Assembly: GCA_003667245.1 (NCBI GenBank)
Contig: RCNN01000032.1
Coordinates: forward strand, 1 to 64,000
Length of the DNA: 64,000 nucleotides
From: Heterostelium multicystogenum
Lineage: Eukaryota > Evosea > Eumycetozoa > Acytosteliales > Acytosteliaceae
Direction: 5' to 3'
Position 1 is the first letter of the stretch, and each line of letters begins with the position of its first letter. Positions 58,679 to 64,000 of this stretch are shown piece by piece. Under the pieces are notes generated by a model. That model saw only the letters and a program-made list of their open reading frames with translations, was not told the origin of the DNA and searched no databases. The position numbers and the translations under genes are program-made.

Positions 58679-61600
58679 TTAAGTATTAGTATTTAAAATA
58701 TTTATTAAAAATTGTTTATGATAATGGGTAAGTGTCTTTGGGATTGGTTTATTTTGTTGAAAAGATGGGTTGAAATGAGATGGCATATATTGTTGTGATT
58801 GTGGGTTATAGTAGTTGTTTTGGTCGTTGGTGGTAGCACGGTTGTATTGTCCCTTACCGTATTGACCGGAGAGGTCTGGAGCGGCAGTATTTGGTGCAGA
58901 TTGAGAGTTTGATGGTGTGGATTGGTGAGAGTTAGCATTTTGTCCGAAAGACTTTGAGCTGGTTGGTGAACTGCTCAATGGTTGTTGACCTGGTTGTTGA
59001 ACGAGTTTAGCTTGGAGTGATGGATCGGTGTTGTTTGGGAAGTAGGAGTAGCTGTACATGTTCTTAAACTCTTCTTGATCTGGGTAGGCTTGGGTTTGGT
59101 TTGGATGGTAACGTTGCATGTTCAAATAGTGCTTTGGATAGGCATATGGTGGGAACTGGAATTGAGTGCTTTGGTTTGGATATGGGGTATACTGAGAGTA
59201 GGCATATGGATATCCGTATTGGTATGGGAATGGTGATTGTTGTGGAAGTGGTGGTGATTGTGATGATGGGTGAGTCGATTGATTTTGGCCATCTTGGTGG
59301 AATTTATTGGTGTTATCACCAGATCCGCGGAATGATTGCTGGTTCTGGTTTTGATTACGCTGGAATGATTTGTTGGTGTTGGTGGAGGTGTTATCGTTGA
59401 CTGGTGAGGTGGTACGTCCACTGTAAGCATTTTGGTTGTAGGTATCATAGAATGGTTGTTGACGGCTGAAACCATTGTCATCGAAAAAGGCTGGCATCAT
59501 TGGGACCATGTAATGGGTATTGGTATGACATGTGTTGGAGATCAGTTTCTTGCATCATGTGTTGTGGGTCCATTGATGGCATATTTGGATTTTGATTCAA
59601 TTGGAATGCTTGGTATTGTTGTTGTACAGAGGTTTGGATTCCAGCGTTTTGACCAACTACATTGTGGTGGTGGTGGATTGGTTGTTGTTGTTGAACAGCA
59701 GGTTGTTGATGTTGCTTTGGTGGTTGGACAACAGCAGGTTGTTGTTGTGGTTGTTGGACTGGGGCAACAGTTGGTGGCTGAACGACTGGTTGAACTGGAG
59801 TTGGGGTGGCAGTGGTTGGTTTGTGATGGGTCTTTACCAAACTGAACGTCATAGTTTGGATCAAAGTTGAGAGCATCTGGCAAAGCAACTGGGGCATCAA
59901 AGATTTTACCTTGCTGTTTGGTACCAATTGGTTGTCTAGAAGCATTTTGTTGGTTCGAAGCAGATGTTACAAGTGGTGAGGTGGATGGAGAGTCCTTTGG
60001 CTTCCAGGCGTGAGTGCTACCTGGCTTTTGACCAAAGTTGGTACGTTGTGTAGTTGGGGCACTGGTGGCTTGTGAGGTGGCAACTGGAGTTGGTGCTTGA
60101 GCAGCGGTGGTGGCAGTGGCAGTAGTGGCAACTGGAGTTGGTGCAGCAGTGGTTTGGAGCAGCAACTGGAGTTGGAGTAGCTACGACGGCTGGAGCTGAA
60201 TTTGCAGCAACTGGAGCTGGGGTGGAAATTGGAGCAACAGCGGCTGGAGCGGCAGCAACTGGAGCTGGAGTGGCAGTTTGAGCGGCAGTGGTTGTAGTTT
60301 CGGCAGGGGTTTGAGTGGTGGTGGCGGCGGCGGCAGCTGGAGTGGCAATTGGGGTTGGCTTTGGTTGAGTAACGGTAGTGCTCTTATTTTGAGAAGCAAG
60401 AATGGAAGCATAGGTTGGTTTGACTTGGGGTAGTAGCAGTGGCAGGTGTGGAGGTGGTAGCAGTTGGATTTGGAAGTGGCAATGGTGATGGTGCTGGGGG
60501 CGGCAGCTTGTGTAGTTTGTTGTGATTGGTGGGCAGCAGCATTTTGTTGCTGTTGTGCAGCCTTTTGGGCTTGTTGTTGTTGCTTTTGTTGTTGTGCAAC
60601 ACGTTCCTTTTCCTTTTCTTGAATCAAAGCACTCATTGATGGCATACCCTTACCACCGATGGTTGGGTGTGATGAGCTATCGATAGATGATGCAACTGAA
60701 ACTGCTGGAGTTGAGGCTACGACTGGTGCTGATGGAGTTTGGTGTGTGGTGGTGGAGGTGGTTGGTTGTGATTGTTCGATTGGTGATGGTGTGGCAATTG
60801 GGTTTGAGGCAGAGGTCGGTGGAGAAGATGGTGATGGTACTGAATTGCTGTGTTTGTCTTCTATTGTTGTCTCTTTGTGGTTTGTTGTTGTCTCTGTGGT
60901 GATTGTTGTGGTGATGTAGCATCTCCATTTGACTTGTTCTTGTTGAATTCTCTTTTTTACCAACACGGTGGTCACCATCTCTGTCGGTTCTATCTCTATC
61001 ACCTCTGTGCTCTTTCTTCATTGGCTTACCTCCCTTGTCATCTTTATTCTTTCTTTGTTCGTCTCCCTTGTTCTTTGTCTTTAAGATGTCACTCTACAGA
61101 TAGGGTGGAAAAAAATAAAAAAAAATAAAATAAAATTTTAAAATAAAAAATACGTTAGTTATATTTATACAATGCTAATTTAAATAGAAAAAAAAAACAA
61201 CACAATAAACAACTGTAATAGATAATATGATACTATGTACTAGTAAAGTCTCTATTTATCTATAGAGAACATATACTTCACATTTATAATTTGAATAACA
61301 CAAATTATAGATCTAGAGATCAGATATAACGAATATTTTATGATGTTCATTGAGTTGTGTTGTTGTTGTTGTTTTAAATCTATATTGTATTGGAATTTAA
61401 AATTATAACTTACTCTCTTCTTTACTTCTTGCCATTGACCAGATTCTTGCTTTAATACACCATTCAAGATGTAATCTATAGTAGTCTGAACATCAAAGTG
61501 GCATTCTGAAAGAGCCTTGACAATATCTTCCTCTTCAGTCCAAGCAGTGACTTCTCTAATAAGTTTGATCTTGTCTTTATGCTCTGAATTCTGTTTAGAA

Positions 61601-61698
61601 GTATTGTCTGTGTGTTCTTGCTTGACGGCTGCTACTTTACACCCTTGCTGCCCTGAGCGCCGTTATTCTTTGAAGTAATCTGTATCTTTTTGCACCAT
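58679..61698 (-). CDS. UBAP2L/lingerer-like protein with UBA-like head and Q/N/P-rich tail
   Basis: The N-terminal region (about 61,400-61,600) reads KIKLIREVTAWTEEEDIVKA, then LSECHFDVQTTIDYILNGVL and WQEVKKR. This is the UBA-like helix bundle plus Trp/Lys end found in UBAP2L, lingerer and plant GIP1. A basic RDRD-type segment (EHRGDRDRTDRDGDHRV) follows after an intron, then ~700 residues of Gln, Thr/Pro/Val, and Asn/Tyr/Gln low complexity with poly-Gln runs. UBAP2L proteins scaffold stress granules; the prion-like tail fits that role, but it is inference. Frame steps occur near 61,670, 60,960, 60,390, 60,150, 59,850 and 59,510. SPATS2-type proteins have a similar head and are the alternative. 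Confidence 0.6.
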
Positions 61699-62320
61699 TT
61701 TCTGAGTGTCTATATGTATATGTATGTATATATGAAGAATGTGAATCTTTATTTGCTTATAATTTACTACTGCTGCTTTGTGTTTTTTTTTTCTGCTGCT
61801 ACTACTCTTCCGATAATCCGTTCCGTCGTTGATAGCGTTCTCGTCTATGTTAAGAAAGAAGCAGGAGTAGGAAGGGGAATACAATTGGAAACTAAAGAGT
61901 GAGTGAGTGTGATGGTGTTTTTGGTTTTCTAAATCGTTAGTTGAAGTTGATTATCTCAATCTAAAAACTAAAAGTTATCTATGTGTGTTTGGATTGTGTA
62001 TGTGAAGTGAAAACCAAAAAAAACATCGAAACATATAATTGAAAAAAAAAAAATTAAAATTCAATATTTAAATAATTGAAAAAAATAAAATTAAAAATAA
62101 ATTTTCAAGCTTGGACCATTTCAAAAAAATTCAGAAATAATTGAGGCGTGCTTCTCGTTAGTTTGTGTTCAATTCAATTGAATTGCAAAAAACTGTTGTG
62201 TTGCAGACACATGCTAACCTCTAACTTCAATTTCCAAAAATTGAGAAAAACTATTGAAACGAACCTAAATTATAATCTAGATAAAACCTAAAATATTAAT
62301 CTTTATAAATTCGTAAGAAT

Positions 62321-62351
<31 letters not shown>

Positions 62352-62616
62352 GTTGTTGTAATTGGTTGCATGTGGAGTCAAGTAAACACTTATAACTGAA
62401 TATGTTATATTGATCTATATATATTAATATATAGATAATTTGTATATTTAACTGTAATATCTTGTTTTTTGGTAGTATTAAAACCAACATAACATAGTCA
62501 GTTACTTACTGATTACTGTGTATCGAATTAAATGGATCAAGATGATTGATTATCGAGTTGTTTAAAAATACAAATAGACAAAGTTATTTATTTTATTTAT
62601 TATTATTATTATTGTT
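61699..62616. other. Intergenic region
   Basis: AT-rich, with A-runs and a short (AAT)n/(ATT)n inverted repeat near 62,325-62,352. No gene supported. Confidence 0.6.
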
Positions 62617-64000
62617 TTAATTATCTTCTGATTCTGAACTTGATTCCTCAACTGGTTCAATCTCTTCGATTTCTATTGGGACTTCGGAGAAGATTTGGAG
62701 TCTGAATGAACGGTTTACACCCTTTTCGAAAGTTGATGGGAATAACAGTGAGTTCGTGGGATTGGTCTGGCTTGACTGTAACACGACAGGCAATGTCGTT
62801 TCTCTTCTCCCAGTTATTGGTCTTGGTGAAAAGATCTTCGTTTTGGAAGGTGGTGGCTTGCACTGGTTTGTCGTGTGAGTCACGGGTGATTACGACGAAA
62901 CCGATACCCTCGTCGTTGAGGGTGGAGTCTTGGACGAGTTGGACGACGAAGGAGATCTCCTCGCTTCTGTCCTTTGGCAACTTCAAACGGAATTGTGGGT
63001 TGTTGAAAGAAGGAAGCACCGTTGTTTGGACTTCCACCAGCACTCTTACCAACCCATGTACCCTTGATAACTTCAGTCTCCTTCCAGGTGTGTGTGATTG
63101 TGCTGAAAGTAGCCTCTTGGTCGTCTGTGTACAAGGTGATGTGGTAGGCACCCTCCAGACCTTGATCGTAGGTAGATGGGATGACGATGTAGTCTCCCTT
63201 CTCGAGGGTCATTGTGCAACCATTGTGGCATGATGGCTTGAAGGCCTCAGTCTTACCAACTTGGTCTCTGAATTCGACGAGACGCTTACCAACATCGGCT
63301 GTTTGCTTGAGTACGTAGAAACCAATCGACTTCTCGTTGTCGTCTTGTGAGAGGAGGACGCAGGCTCTGGCCTTCTTTGTGAGGTGGATGGCGTATTGTG
63401 GGTTCTTGGTCCAGTGGAGTACGTTGATGTCACCACCACCGTTGATTTGGGAGGTCCAGAGTCCCTCGATGGTGACCTCCTTCCATTGGCATGATGGGTC
63501 CTTTGGCAATGGGTACAACTCAATGTTGTCGAGTTTCTCAGAGTCTACGTTCAACTTGTAAGTTCCGGTGAATCCAAATGTCTCTGCGTATGGTACGATA
63601 CAGTATTGTCCAACTTCCAAATCGATTTGACAGTCGACTGCAGTTGCTGCGATTGGACAAATGAAGTTATCGACCTTCTTGATATCGTTGACAGTGTCCA
63701 AAATTACTTTCTTGTTTCCATTATAGAATGAATCGTAGTTGATGACAAAGAAGCTGACACGTTGGTCGGTACCCTCTGGTTGACGGAGTTTGAGGGTGAG
63801 TGGAGTGGATTCGTTCTTGACAGTGAGTAAATATTGCACACATTTGATCCAGTGTGGGTTGCTGGTGAGACTACCAACGCTGTTTTCTGGGGTCCATTGG
63901 CCGTCCAAGATGATACCCTTGAGTACTTCCTTGGGTGGCTCGTTCTTGGTGAATTTGATTTCCAAACAGATTTCGGGTGGGTCCTTTGGTTTCTTGGTAG
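62617..64000 (-). CDS. Calpain domain III (C2L) repeat protein, partial at right edge
   Basis: Open to the window edge (no start seen) and ending at a TAA at 62617-62619. At least three tandem C2-like calpain-III modules occur. One is GQWTPENSVGSLTSNPHWIK; a second is GLWTSQINGGGD, then NPQYAIHLTKK and SIGFYVL; a third is GTWVGKSAGGSPNNGASFFQ, then NPQFRLKLP and GIGFVVITRD. The tail is acidic (EEIEPVEESSSESEDN). One-base frame steps are needed near 62,995 and 62,725. No cysteine-protease domain is visible in the window; it may lie upstream or be absent, as in the calpain-like protein of D. discoideum. C-ending codon bias suggests high expression. Calcium-dependent lipid or protein binding is the family expectation. 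Confidence 0.8.

Noticed and set aside
59101..59870. Plus-strand frames rich in Val, Gly and Trp opposite the UBAP2L-like gene
   Set aside because: They are complements of Gln/Pro/Asn-rich coding repeats, with no independent support.
1..64000. CRISPR arrays, bacterial operons or rRNA genes
   Set aside because: No direct-repeat/spacer pattern, no ribosome-binding-site organisation and no rRNA-like sequence. The window is eukaryotic throughout.

Overview
The window is a stretch of dictyostelid (social amoeba) nuclear genome. The evidence is AT-rich DNA with short GTA...TAG introns of about 58-74 bp, asparagine and glutamine homopolymers in proteins, two FNIP-repeat genes (a repeat family greatly expanded in dictyostelids), and a TRE-type non-LTR retrotransposon 3' end lying beside a tRNA gene. 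Base composition looks richer in GC than D. discoideum, so another dictyostelid lineage is more likely. I do not assign a species.

Layout, left to right: a CAMK-like protein kinase (1.4-2.7 kb); two FNIP-repeat genes, both broken in frame, flanking a small multi-pass membrane protein (2.9-7.1 kb); the splicing factor BUD31 (7.3-7.8 kb); a large receptor-like gene with a Cys-rich ectodomain and a THH1/TOM1/TOM3-type 7TM domain (8.1-13.4 kb); an uncertain small gene (14.9-15.6 kb); a secreted glycoprotein-like gene with optimised codons (16.0-16.8 kb); a longin-fold coat subunit, probably the TSPOON subunit of TSET (17.0-17.7 kb); the first of two paralogous beta-helix plus class C 7TM receptors (17.9-22.0 kb); a dynein-adaptor-like coiled coil fused to a fimbrin actin-binding module (22.4-27.8 kb); a truncated TRE copy beside a candidate structured RNA (28.9-29.6 kb); the second class C receptor (29.9-34.2 kb); a vasculin-like protein (35.2-37.3 kb); a gene-poor block; an RNF10-like RING protein (39.8-41.9 kb); a short-chain dehydrogenase (42.9-44.0 kb); a HEATR5/Laa1 homologue (44.1-50.4 kb); a mobile-element cluster around two inverted tRNA-Arg genes (51.6-54.1 kb); a second TOM1-like 7TM protein (54.3-55.4 kb); aprataxin (56.9-58.6 kb); a UBAP2L/lingerer-like low-complexity protein (58.7-61.7 kb); and a partial calpain-domain-III protein running off the right edge (62.6-64.0 kb).

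The most notable system is at 51.6-53.2 kb. Two copies of a roughly 385-bp sequence each have a tRNA-like head with a perfect B box, an unrelated body and a poly(A) tail. Each copy has its own different 9-bp flanking duplication, and each sits about 50-80 bp downstream of, and in the same orientation as, a tRNA-Arg(ACG) gene. This is what a tRNA-derived SINE would look like if its insertions were targeted behind tRNA genes. Two TRE 3' fragments lie in T-tracts downstream of Pol III-type genes and share a 3'-UTR sequence that can fold as an H-type pseudoknot.

Many conserved genes switch frame at single-base steps, often at homopolymers, while four (BUD31, the secreted protein, the TSPOON-like gene and the small TOM1-like gene) read cleanly. 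Draft-sequence indels are the simplest explanation, so gene breaks here should not be taken as pseudogenisation without read support.
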